A stretch of DNA of 64,000 nt from Blautia caecimuris (GTDB lineage Bacteria > Bacillota > Clostridia > Lachnospirales > Lachnospiraceae), in NCBI RefSeq assembly GCF_024622975.1, contig NZ_JANJZT010000014.1:1-64000 (forward strand), read 5' to 3'. Within the stretch, counting starts at the first letter, position 1. Each line of letters starts with the position of its first letter. Below are positions 46,196 through 54,322 of this stretch, piece after piece. Under the pieces are notes generated by a model. That model saw nothing but the letters and a program-made list of their open reading frames with translations, was not told the DNA's origin and did not search any database. The translations under genes were made by a program, and so were the position numbers.

Positions 46196-46232
46196 AAAGC
46201 GGATATTGTAGGGGAGCAATATCCGCTTTTTT
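46196..46232 (+). terminator. Terminator after the secreted hypothetical gene
   Basis: GCGGATATTG (46199-46208) pairs perfectly with CAATATCCGC (46217-46226) over an 8-base loop and is followed by six Ts. Confidence 0.85.
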
Positions 46233-46288
46233 GTTAATACATATTGATAAGGAAAATGAAGATCATGAAAAACGAGTATACTATTATG

Positions 46289-47167
46289 TTATTTTGCAAG
46301 TTTAATAAATGTTGCAGCATTGCAGATGCCTGTAACCGGAAGCTTCATGTTTGTCTGGAATTTTTTTACAGCAGCCAGACATCCGCTTCCGAAGGTACCC
46401 GGATATTCTACTCCATTAGGATTAAATCCTCGTATCAGAAGAAGAATCTGGCAGGCTGTTACCATATACTGTGTTTCACCTGATTTTACATAATGGTTTC
46501 CAAGGGCTGCTTCTGTGGCAGGACCCCAGACACCGTCTACAGCCAGCCCGGAGCCATAATCCAGGTTCATAGCTTTCTGTAAAACCTTGATTCCGGCCTT
46601 TTTAGTAGCAGCATCACGTACACCTGTAATAGTAAGCCCAGCGCCTACAAATTTATTTGCAGCAGTCTGGCCCTGACGGATATAAACATTTCCGCTTGGC
46701 GGAGGGGTTACAGAAGAATCGTCATTCATATAACGAAGAACACAATCCCAGTTTTTATTGTAGTAACTTCTGATACAGATTTCCTTTCCGGTCTGATCTC
46801 CAGTTTTTCCGCCAGTAGTGGTGCCATTTTCATTGATGCTTGCATGAACAATCTGTCCATTACCAATGTACATTGCAGTATGTGTGACTGTATTCAGAAG
46901 TACGTCACCCCGTTTTAAACCAGAGCCATTACTCAGATTAATGCTGGAGCGTACATCTTTAAAACCACAGGAAATAAATACTGATTTCATATTACCTGTA
47001 TAGGATGCACCTTTTGATTTTACTGGAACACCTGCAGCCTGCCATGCGCTGATAACTGCAGATGAACAGTCGTAGTCAGGTCCCCAGCGATTGTCCTGGT
47101 CATATCCATGTTTCGGATTATTTGCAAGGTCGATCATCCACTGTGTTGCTTTTTCAATTTTACCCAT
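46289..47167 (-). CDS. Phage-type endolysin: Amidase_5-like domain plus peptidoglycan-binding repeats
   Basis: A 292-residue peptidoglycan hydrolase. The N-terminal ~150 residues match the phage NlpC/P60-like amidase_5 type: the catalytic Cys34 in GPDYDCSSAVISAW, GLKRGDVLLN, and His in THTAMYIGNGQIVHAS. The C-terminal ~110 residues hold two peptidoglycan-binding units (VDGVWGPATEAAL and TGICNAATFIKL). There is no signal peptide, as in holin-dependent endolysins. AGGAGG lies before the chosen ATG at 47167. No holin or other phage gene is near, so it is an isolated or remnant lysis gene, or a domesticated one. Confidence 0.82.
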   Translation of the reverse strand: MGKIEKATQWMIDLANNPKHGYDQDNRWGPDYDCSSAVISAWQAAGVPVKSKGASYTGNMKSVFISCGFKDVRSSINLSNGSGLKRGDVLLNTVTHTAMYIGNGQIVHASINENGTTTGGKTGDQTGKEICIRSYYNKNWDCVLRYMNDDSSVTPPPSGNVYIRQGQTAANKFVGAGLTITGVRDAATKKAGIKVLQKAMNLDYGSGLAVDGVWGPATEAALGNHYVKSGETQYMVTACQILLLIRGFNPNGVEYPGTFGSGCLAAVKKFQTNMKLPVTGICNAATFIKLAK

Positions 47168-47412
47168 TTGTTTGTCCTCCTTAAATGTGTTGTAATTGTT
47201 TTTGTTGTTCACCGGCGATACACCTTATAAAGAGTGAAAAAAATAAAAAGTGTAAACAAAAAAAATAAAAAAGGCATAATAAAAATTCCCAGAACACAGA
47301 AATTTTTATATCACACCTTTTTGGAGGACATTTTTTGCTGTTTTAAGGACAGTAGAGTAAAAGTCAGTGAAAAAAGTATATTCTTATTTTGCTGCAATAC
47401 CTGACAGCACAG

Positions 47413-47745
47413 TTAGCTCTTGTGTCCACGATCATAAATGTATACAATGTCTGCTACGTTTTTTGCATGCTTTTCATCCATAGTTTCCATGATAGAGACA
47501 ACTTTTTGGATGTCAGGATTTTGTATATGGGTATTTTTAGGGAAAAGATCATATAAAAGAGAATCTAATCCTACATCAAGAGCATTGGAAAGTCTGCAAA
47601 GAGTTTCTACAGTTGCGGAATATCTTCCGTTTTCAATACGGCTGATCTCACTGACAGATACACCGGATAATTCAGAAAGCTTTTCCTGCGTTAAGTTTTT
47701 TTCGGTTCTTGCATTTACAAGGCGTTTAGCTAAATCAAGTTTCAT
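47413..47745 (-). CDS. XRE-family helix-turn-helix regulator
   Basis: A 110-residue DNA-binding protein. An HTH_3 domain covers ~5-60 (NLTQEKLSELSGVSVSEISRIENG) and a short helical tail follows. The start at 47745 has GAAAGGACG upstream; a longer frame from 47778 is not supported. It is divergent from the lanthipeptide operon, with only 109 bases between the starts, so it is well placed to control that operon or itself. The endolysin gene lies behind it on the same strand. Confidence 0.85.
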   Translation of the reverse strand: MKLDLAKRLVNARTEKNLTQEKLSELSGVSVSEISRIENGRYSATVETLCRLSNALDVGLDSLLYDLFPKNTHIQNPDIQKVVSIMETMDEKHAKNVADIVYIYDRGHKS

Positions 47746-47854
47746 AGTATTCGTCCTTTCTTTGTTATAGTGTAGCAATAAATCGACAGAAAATGAAACG
47801 CATACATGACATGTGACAAGGCAAAAATGACGTATAAAGAAAAGAGGAAAAATT

Positions 47855-48406
47855 TTGGAAGAAACAGGAAATTTCGGGGAAACTTATGTTATGATGTATG
47901 CATTAGAAACACTTCATAACAGAGGGATTACAGTGAAAGAAACTGTATATGAAAGCATTCACAATCTCAATCAGTGGTATGAACAGTCAGGAAATTACAA
48001 ATATCTTGAACTGGCGCTGTTGCATATGCAGGCGTATGCCAATATGGGATTTGCCCTGGATGAGGCTGATTTGTCCGTACAGAAAGTACTGGAATATACA
48101 GGAAAGACAAAAGATGACTTTTTTCCAAGAGGAAACAGCTTTGGAAAAAGAATCAGGCTTAACAGAGCGCAGGTACGCAGCATGATTGGAAAATGGAAAC
48201 CAACGAAGGAACATCCAATGACTATCGCAGAACTGGTAGATGATATTATCTATAAGGTAAAGACACACTGTGAGGGCAGATATGTGTACCGGTATCAGCG
48301 AAAGAAAGCGGAAGATGCAGAGGTATATGAGTTGGTGATCAATAAGGGGGAATGCTATTTTTATGATGTAAAAAATTTTCGTTTTTATACATTTGTTGAG
48401 GAGTAG
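47855..48406 (+). CDS. Hypothetical protein, first gene of the lanthipeptide operon
   Basis: A 183-residue protein that I do not recognise. It is charged, mixed alpha/beta, with no signal peptide or membrane segment. The N-terminal half is helical (YVMMYALETLHNRGITVKET), the C-terminal part (~145-183) looks beta-rich (GECYFYDVKNFRFYTFVEE), and a basic KRIRLNRAQVRSMIGKW segment could contact nucleic acid. The TTG start at 47855 has GAGGA 6 bases upstream; ATG at 47891 is the alternative. The response regulator starts 7 bases after its stop. It could be a dedicated regulator or accessory protein, but that is open. Confidence 0.6.
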   Translation: MEETGNFGETYVMMYALETLHNRGITVKETVYESIHNLNQWYEQSGNYKYLELALLHMQAYANMGFALDEADLSVQKVLEYTGKTKDDFFPRGNSFGKRIRLNRAQVRSMIGKWKPTKEHPMTIAELVDDIIYKVKTHCEGRYVYRYQRKKAEDAEVYELVINKGECYFYDVKNFRFYTFVEE

Positions 48407-48413
48407 AAAGCGT

Positions 48414-49127
48414 ATGATACGGATTATGATTTTAGATGATGAAGCAATATACCTGGAAAAAGAACGAAAAATAACACACAGTTTTTTTGCCAGAAAAGGA
48501 ATTGAACACAGAATTGAAGTATTTCAGAGCTGGGAATGGTTTATTGCAGGTCTGAAAGAAGAAAGGTTTGATCTTTATATTCTGGATATAGAAATGTCGG
48601 GGAAAAATGGTCTGGAAGTGGCAAGAGAAATTCGCAGGTATTATGCAGATCCAACAATGATTTTTATTACCAATTATATGGATTATGCAGTAGATGCTTA
48701 TGAAGTAAATACATACCGCTATATTCCAAAGACAAAAATGGAAGAAAAACTTCCTGAGGCATATGAATCTCTTCTTCCTGAACTTATGAAAAGAGAAGAA
48801 CAGTATTATGTAATAGAGAAAAAGGGAGAGATAGAAAAGATTGCATATTCTGATATCTATTACATGAGAAAAGAGGGGAAATATGTTGTTATTGTCCACA
48901 GATTCGGAGAAAGTAAGATCCGGAAATCCATGATTCATTTTCAGGAAGAACTGAAGTCAAGAGAGTTTTTGTCTGTAGATAAAGGGATGATGGTAAATAT
49001 CCGGCACATCATGAAAGTAAAAGATTATGAAATCTTTATGCGGGATGGTGTGCGTATTCCGGTGGGAATTACGAAGTATACAGGAGTAAAGAATGCTGTG
49101 GCAGACTTCTGGAGGAGTGAACCGTGA
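48414..49127 (+). CDS. LytTR-family response regulator (AgrA-like)
   Basis: A 237-residue regulator. The receiver domain (1-120) has ILDDE at 6-10, phosphoacceptor D58 in LYILDIEMSG and TNYMDYAVDAYEVNTYRYIPK toward its end. The C-terminal LytTR DNA-binding domain (~135-235) contains IYYMRKEGKYVVIVH and FLSVDKGMMVNIRHI. LytTR regulators typically control bacteriocin, virulence or quorum-sensing genes. The ATG at 48414 is chosen because GAGGAG precedes it; an upstream TTG lies inside the previous gene. It overlaps the kinase start (GTGA). Confidence 0.92.
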   Translation: MIRIMILDDEAIYLEKERKITHSFFARKGIEHRIEVFQSWEWFIAGLKEERFDLYILDIEMSGKNGLEVAREIRRYYADPTMIFITNYMDYAVDAYEVNTYRYIPKTKMEEKLPEAYESLLPELMKREEQYYVIEKKGEIEKIAYSDIYYMRKEGKYVVIVHRFGESKIRKSMIHFQEELKSREFLSVDKGMMVNIRHIMKVKDYEIFMRDGVRIPVGITKYTGVKNAVADFWRSEP

Positions 49128-50593
49128 AAATTGCATTATATATACTGGCAACATTTCTGGAAACAGGACTTGGAATCCACATTTTTGCCCAGGCTTTTCC
49201 AAAAAGAGAATACATGGGAAAAAATCAGATAGCAGCGGAAGTGGTATTGATTAGTGTTTTAATACTGGTTAGTTATATATTTTCAGTATTTTTCTTTCAT
49301 GGAAAAATGAAATATATATGGGAAGTGCTGTTGGGCATTTGTTTTTGCTTTATTTTGTGTATCATTACTAGTAGAAGAAAAGTACAGGGTAAAATGAAAA
49401 TAGAATGGGGGAAATATTGTTTCTTAAGCTGGAGTGTATTATTACTCACATGCCAGTATTGGTGTTCATATTATTCAGATCTGATGTTAATTGTAGGAAA
49501 TATTTTTCCAATAATTTTTATATATGTGTTTTATCAGTGTTCAGTATTACAAGCATACTTGTGGGAGATTTCATATCTCGCCAGCATCAGTATGACAAAG
49601 ATTATTTATATCACTTATATGGGGATATTTGAAAAAAGATATTTTAAAGAATTTTTCCTGTATCCCCGACAACATACATATCAGGAAGTTCTTTACTGGT
49701 TGATAATTGAGTTGGTAATTTTACTGTTGCTGAAATATATTCCTGTGAAATTTATATTAAAAGAAATCTTCAAAAAATATAAAATAATAGTATTTATATT
49801 TACTATTGCAGAATGGCAAATGCTTCGTTTGTTGGTTAATAGCGGAGTAGGAAGAGCGGAAAAAAGAAATTTTGTGGGAATATTAATTATGACCTGCGTG
49901 GGTTTTTTTGCCTCAAGTTTTGTAGTATTAATTTCATTTAGAAAAATTGAAAATACAGAGCAGAAGATTTTTGAAGTTCGCAATGAAACTATGCAATATC
50001 AATATCAGGAATTAAATGAATCTTATGAGCGATACAGGCATCTGGTTCACGATGAAAAACACATTTTGTGTTATTTAAAAGAATGTATCCATACAGGGAA
50101 GAATCAGGAAGCTCTTGCGTTTATCGAAAGTTCTCAGAAGAGTATAGTAGACAGATCAAGAAGCTTCTGGACAGGAATCACTACTCTTGATTTTATGTTG
50201 AATATTAAAAAACGTAAAATGGACACTGTGAATATTGAATTTTCCCTTGATGCAAAGGTTTCAGAAATCCCCATGGAGGATGCTGACTTTATTGTTGCTT
50301 TGGGGAATCTTTTGGATAATGCTATTGAGGCGGCAGAACAATGCCAAAAAGAGAACAGAAAGATCTGGATGTCTATCCAGAATATCAATGAAATGTTCCT
50401 GATGACTTTGAAAAACACCTGTGAAACACAGCCAGTAGAAAAAAATAATAAATTTGTTACGCATAAGAAAAATGCAGACAGACATGGCTTAGGTGTAGAG
50501 AGCGTCAGGAGGATTATGGAAAAATACCAGGGAGAAATCAGTTTCGAATATAAAAGCGGTTTTTTTGAGGTATCAATTATAATTACACAATAA
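49124..50593 (+). CDS. GHKL sensor histidine kinase (AgrC-like)
   Basis: A 489-residue membrane kinase. Six or seven hydrophobic helices occupy ~1-270, with almost no large external loop, as in peptide-pheromone receptors of the AgrC/ComD type. After a coiled-coil linker come the phosphoacceptor H309 in YRHLVHDEKH, the N box NLLDNAIEAAE (~389-399) and a GHKL-type HGLGVESVRRIMEKY (~455-469). The start is GTG overlapping the regulator's stop. The lanthipeptide precursor begins 13 bases after it, with the ribosome site touching the kinase stop. The ligand may be that peptide (inference). Confidence 0.92.
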   Translation: MKIALYILATFLETGLGIHIFAQAFPKREYMGKNQIAAEVVLISVLILVSYIFSVFFFHGKMKYIWEVLLGICFCFILCIITSRRKVQGKMKIEWGKYCFLSWSVLLLTCQYWCSYYSDLMLIVGNIFPIIFIYVFYQCSVLQAYLWEISYLASISMTKIIYITYMGIFEKRYFKEFFLYPRQHTYQEVLYWLIIELVILLLLKYIPVKFILKEIFKKYKIIVFIFTIAEWQMLRLLVNSGVGRAEKRNFVGILIMTCVGFFASSFVVLISFRKIENTEQKIFEVRNETMQYQYQELNESYERYRHLVHDEKHILCYLKECIHTGKNQEALAFIESSQKSIVDRSRSFWTGITTLDFMLNIKKRKMDTVNIEFSLDAKVSEIPMEDADFIVALGNLLDNAIEAAEQCQKENRKIWMSIQNINEMFLMTLKNTCETQPVEKNNKFVTHKKNADRHGLGVESVRRIMEKYQGEISFEYKSGFFEVSIIITQ

Positions 50594-50606
50594 AGGAGAA
50601 AATCAA

Positions 50607-50744
50607 ATGGAAACAAAACAGAATTACAATGGAGACATTAAAGCAGAGATGGAAGAACTTCAGAAATTAGAGCTGACAGTTGAATTGGAAGAAATGGCGT
50701 GGTCTACATGTGGAGGTTTTGTTACACTGGTATGTTGCAGTTAA
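50607..50744 (+). CDS. Class II lanthipeptide precursor (LanA), short Cys-rich core
   Basis: A 45-residue peptide. AAAGGAG lies about 8 bases before its ATG. Residues 1-31 form an acidic, helical leader with METKQNYNGDIKAEMEELQ at its start, and the C-terminus is WSTCGGFVTLVCCS (32-45), with Thr/Ser at 33, 34, 40, 45 and Cys at 35, 43, 44. The CCS end recalls lacticin 481-type lantibiotics. A GG/GA protease site before the core is not obvious: the only GG is inside the Cys-rich segment (36-37). The gene is followed after one base by lanM. It falls below the length limit of most gene callers. Confidence 0.85.
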   Translation: METKQNYNGDIKAEMEELQKLELTVELEEMAWSTCGGFVTLVCCS

Positions 50745-50745
50745 C

Positions 50746-53508
50746 ATGTTTCAGAATTTTTGCCGACAGGTCTTTGATCTTGGGATCAAAGACCTGAAAA
50801 ACAGGAAAGCTATAGATATAAAAAAAACAGACTGTATTTCCGGCCTGATTCGTCGGCAGACAATTCAAAATATTGAGAGAATTGCTGAGCGTGTACTGAT
50901 TCAGGATATTCACAGAAAAAAAGAAACGGGATTTCTTCAGGGAAAAACACCAGAAGAACAGTACCGGTTTTATCATGAAAAGTGGCTGGATTGCAGAGAA
51001 AACGTTTATAAGATTTTAAAAGAGTTTCCTGAACTCGCCAGACTGCTTTTTATGGAAATTCAATGTAATTATGAGCTGGCAGATGAAATCCTGGAGCATC
51101 TGGAAACAGATTACAGTCAGATCATAAAAACATTCTGTCATGGAAGGGACTTTGGGGATATACGTGAAGTCAGCTTTATGGGAGATGCTCACAACAGAGG
51201 GAAAAAGACTGCCAGAGTGGAGATGGACAATGGGGTCACGGTGTATTACAAGCCTCACTGTCTCCAAAACAGTCAGAGATATCAGGAGATTTATGCATAT
51301 CTTTGTAAAAAAGCAGGAATTTCCTGTATAGAGCAGAGATATTTAATAAGAGATACTTACGGATGGGAAAAACATATAGAATGGCAGTGCTGCCATACTG
51401 AGGAGGAGGTCAGACGTTATTTTTTTCGCATGGGAATCCACTTAATGCTGGGCTATACTCTGGGAGTTACAGATCTTCATGGAGAAAATGTGATGGCTCA
51501 CGGAGAACATCCGGTTATTATAGATCTGGAAACCTGTCCGGGATATATTATACAAACAGAAGAAAGTAGTGTAAGGAGAAAAACAGAAACACTTCTGGCA
51601 AAATCAGTTTTACATACAGGAATTTTACCTGTTCTGACCTGGGGAGCAGGAAAGGAAGCAGTTATACTCAGCGCTGTAAATACAGGCAAAATTGTGACTC
51701 CTTTCCGGGTTCCGGCAGTAAAAAAAGCAGAAACGTCAGAAATGTATATAGATTATCAGCCGGTAGAATTTGAAATAAAAGAAAATACACTGAAGATAAA
51801 TGATAAAATTGTAAATGCATATGAATATGCAGGAAATCTGGAACAGGGATTTCGGTTTGCGTATGAAAAAGTATTAACAGATAAAGCGATAACAGAGATG
51901 CTGGAAGCTTTTTATGACACAGGAGCCCGCGTGATTTTGCGCCATACACAGCAGTATAGCATGTACAGGTTTCTTTCCTGGCATCCGGATTATGTGGGCG
52001 AAAGAAAGAGAAGAGCGCAGCTTTTACAAGTAATGCACAGGGAAGGGGAGACGGAAACACAGAAAAAAATACATGATTATGAAATACAGGATTTGCTGGA
52101 AAATGATATTCCATGCTTTCATACAGAGGGTAGGGAACGCTGTATTTACACCGGAGATGGGAAAAGTGTGAAAGACTATTTTCCTGTTTCTCCTTATGAG
52201 TCATGGAAAATCCATATAAAACATTTAGGGAAAAAAGACTGTCAGTATCAATGCGATCTGATCTGGCTTTCTATGACAATGCAGAGAAAAAAAAGAAGCA
52301 GTTTTTATAAAAAGCATTCTGGAACTGTGCGGAAAACACAGATAGAAAACCAGCTAAAAAATATCATTAACTGGATTGTGGATACAGCAGTCACTGCGGA
52401 GGATGGAGCAGGATGGACCGGTCTGCAGTTTTTTGAAAATGGTTTGTGGAAAATGGTGCCTGCAGGAATGTATCTTTATGATGGTATTTGCGGAATTGTA
52501 TTGCTGCTGGGGGAGTATTTAAAATATTTTCAGGATGAAAAGGCAAAGGATGTATTTAATCTTGCTGTAAAAAGGATGTGTATTTATACACAGGAACTGG
52601 AAATGGGACAGGTAAATAGCAGCATAAGAACAGGAGTTTTTGATGGAGAATGTTCTGTTGTATATACTTTTCTGCTTTTACATGAAATTACAGGGGAGGA
52701 AAAATATCTGAGCTATGCAGAAAAACATTTTGCTGTCATAAAAAAATATTTTTCACAGGATGTAAATTATGATCTTTTAAGTGGAAATGCAGGAGCAGCT
52801 ATTGCAGCCCTGAAGCTGTATCAGATAAAAAAAGAAAGTGCGGAATCGGCAGATCAATATCTGAAAGAGGCTGTTGAGATTGAAAAAAATTTATGGAATC
52901 GAAGACAGACCATGGAAAAGGGCTGCGGATGGAAGCTTTCCTGTGCAGAAAAGCCACTGGCGGGAATGGCTCATGGAAACAGTGGATTTTTAATGCTTTA
53001 TACTGCCCTGTATCAGATAACCGGAAACAGAGAGTATCTGAAAAAAATAAATTTACTCTGTGAGTATGAGAACAGCCTGTATTCAGAAGAAAAAGAAAAC
53101 TGGCTGGATCTCAGAAGCCCGGAAGGTGAACAGAAGGTAATGAATGCCTGGTGCCATGGGGCTCCCGGAATTCTTCTTGCCCGTCTGGAGATTGAAAAAA
53201 TAAAAGAACACCAGGAAACAGAAGAAGATATAAAAAGAGCTTCACGCAGTCTGTTTTATGGAAAAGAGGATGGCAGGATCTGTATTTGTCATGGACTGGC
53301 CGGGCGTATTCTGATTATGAAGAAATATCTGGAACAACATAAAAATCCTGAGTTCAGAGAAATTTATAACCAAAAGGTTCAGGAATTGTTTTTTATGCTG
53401 GAGCAGAAAGATGATCTGAATGCTTCGGAAACCCGGAATCCTGCATTTATGAATGGAATATCAGGAGTTGCATATGCTTTGTTGAAACTATATACAGAGA
53501 TGAAATAA
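50746..53508 (+). CDS. lanM: Class II lanthipeptide synthetase LanM
   Basis: A 920-residue bifunctional enzyme that phosphorylates and eliminates Ser/Thr, then adds Cys thiols to make (methyl)lanthionine. The dehydratase domain (~40-530) shows GDAHNRGK (146-153), VTDLHGENVMAHG (~241-253) and IIDLETC (~258-264). The LanC cyclase domain (~545-920) has H743 in GMAHGNSG, with zinc ligands C803 (NAWCHG), C848 and H849 (ICHG). All key residues are present. The ATG at 50746 follows the lanA stop (TAACATG), implying coupled translation; a start at 50680 would overlap lanA and add 22 atypical residues. Confidence 0.92.
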   Translation: MFQNFCRQVFDLGIKDLKNRKAIDIKKTDCISGLIRRQTIQNIERIAERVLIQDIHRKKETGFLQGKTPEEQYRFYHEKWLDCRENVYKILKEFPELARLLFMEIQCNYELADEILEHLETDYSQIIKTFCHGRDFGDIREVSFMGDAHNRGKKTARVEMDNGVTVYYKPHCLQNSQRYQEIYAYLCKKAGISCIEQRYLIRDTYGWEKHIEWQCCHTEEEVRRYFFRMGIHLMLGYTLGVTDLHGENVMAHGEHPVIIDLETCPGYIIQTEESSVRRKTETLLAKSVLHTGILPVLTWGAGKEAVILSAVNTGKIVTPFRVPAVKKAETSEMYIDYQPVEFEIKENTLKINDKIVNAYEYAGNLEQGFRFAYEKVLTDKAITEMLEAFYDTGARVILRHTQQYSMYRFLSWHPDYVGERKRRAQLLQVMHREGETETQKKIHDYEIQDLLENDIPCFHTEGRERCIYTGDGKSVKDYFPVSPYESWKIHIKHLGKKDCQYQCDLIWLSMTMQRKKRSSFYKKHSGTVRKTQIENQLKNIINWIVDTAVTAEDGAGWTGLQFFENGLWKMVPAGMYLYDGICGIVLLLGEYLKYFQDEKAKDVFNLAVKRMCIYTQELEMGQVNSSIRTGVFDGECSVVYTFLLLHEITGEEKYLSYAEKHFAVIKKYFSQDVNYDLLSGNAGAAIAALKLYQIKKESAESADQYLKEAVEIEKNLWNRRQTMEKGCGWKLSCAEKPLAGMAHGNSGFLMLYTALYQITGNREYLKKINLLCEYENSLYSEEKENWLDLRSPEGEQKVMNAWCHGAPGILLARLEIEKIKEHQETEEDIKRASRSLFYGKEDGRICICHGLAGRILIMKKYLEQHKNPEFREIYNQKVQELFFMLEQKDDLNASETRNPAFMNGISGVAYALLKLYTEMK

Positions 53509-53528
53509 ATAATAAAATCCGTATCAGA

Positions 53529-53556
53529 TAAGCCTCACAGAAAACTGTGGGGCTTA
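53529..53556. terminator. Bidirectional stem-loop after lanM
   Basis: AAGCCTCACAG pairs with CTGTGGGGCTT (one G-T type mismatch) over four bases. It sits between the convergent lanM and sigma factor genes, with only 53 bases separating their stops. Confidence 0.65.
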
Positions 53557-53561
53557 TTACA

Positions 53562-54083
53562 TTATCTTTCACTGAAATATTCAGTGATCAGCTGTTTTTT
53601 GATACGATTTACATACTGGCGTGATACATGAAGCTGTTCTGCGATTTCGGAATCAGTTTTATACTGGAAAAAGCAAAGAGACATAATTTGTCTGCGCATT
53701 CCTTTTTCCGGCAAGGCTTTGATATAGTTACAGATATCATAGTAGGATTCATCAAAGGAAGAGGGAGCAGAAAGCGTATCAATGGAATCTTCAATAGATT
53801 CTGACTGAGGTACAGATAAGCAGCCTCTGCAGAGGAAACGATAGCGGTTATGTACAGTTGTCTTTATATAATTCAGGCATTCTGCTTCTGTTTTTGTGGG
53901 GTTCAGATACGGAAGGGTTTCCAGTAATGCAATGTATAATTCCTGCATGGCATCATCATATTCCATACAGTAAAGTTTGGCAGCATATTTTTTCAGAAGA
54001 GGCGTCATTCTTCTGCAGATTTCCTGAGTGGCCTGTACATCACCGGTTTTTTGTTTTTCTATTAATGATATGATTGTTTCCAT
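53562..54083 (-). CDS. Sigma-70 family RNA polymerase sigma factor (TcdR/UviA-like size)
   Basis: A 173-residue sigma-like protein. Region 2 is at ~20-90 (CMEYDDAMQELYIALLETL, then ECLNYIKTTVHNRY) and region 4 at ~125-170 (KTDSEIAEQLHVSRQYVNRIKKQL). Its size and small helix-turn-helix end recall the ECF and TcdR/BotR/UviA groups, which switch on toxin or bacteriocin genes in clostridia. No anti-sigma gene is adjacent. It is convergent with lanM, so a role in controlling the lanthipeptide island is plausible but unproven. GGAGG precedes the start. Confidence 0.78.
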   Translation of the reverse strand: METIISLIEKQKTGDVQATQEICRRMTPLLKKYAAKLYCMEYDDAMQELYIALLETLPYLNPTKTEAECLNYIKTTVHNRYRFLCRGCLSVPQSESIEDSIDTLSAPSSFDESYYDICNYIKALPEKGMRRQIMSLCFFQYKTDSEIAEQLHVSRQYVNRIKKQLITEYFSER

Positions 54084-54322
54084 AAAACTACCTCCTTGTA
54101 AGTGGAAGTAGTGAATGGAGAATAAAACAGAAACTAAGAAATGAAAAAATTTGAGAAATTTAAAGAAACTACAGATATTAAATTAATTTACATTGCACCA
54201 GGTGATTATAAGCACAGGAAAAATGGGAAAAGAGATGTGACGGGGAATCTGAATTTTAATGGAAAAAGGGAAAAACATGTGATACAATAGAGCCACTTGA
54301 TAACAGCAACGAGGTTACAGAG

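Noticed and set aside
50680-50745. Upstream start for LanM
   Set aside because: The added 22 residues overlap the lanA coding region and are not LanM-like; the ATG after the lanA stop fits better.
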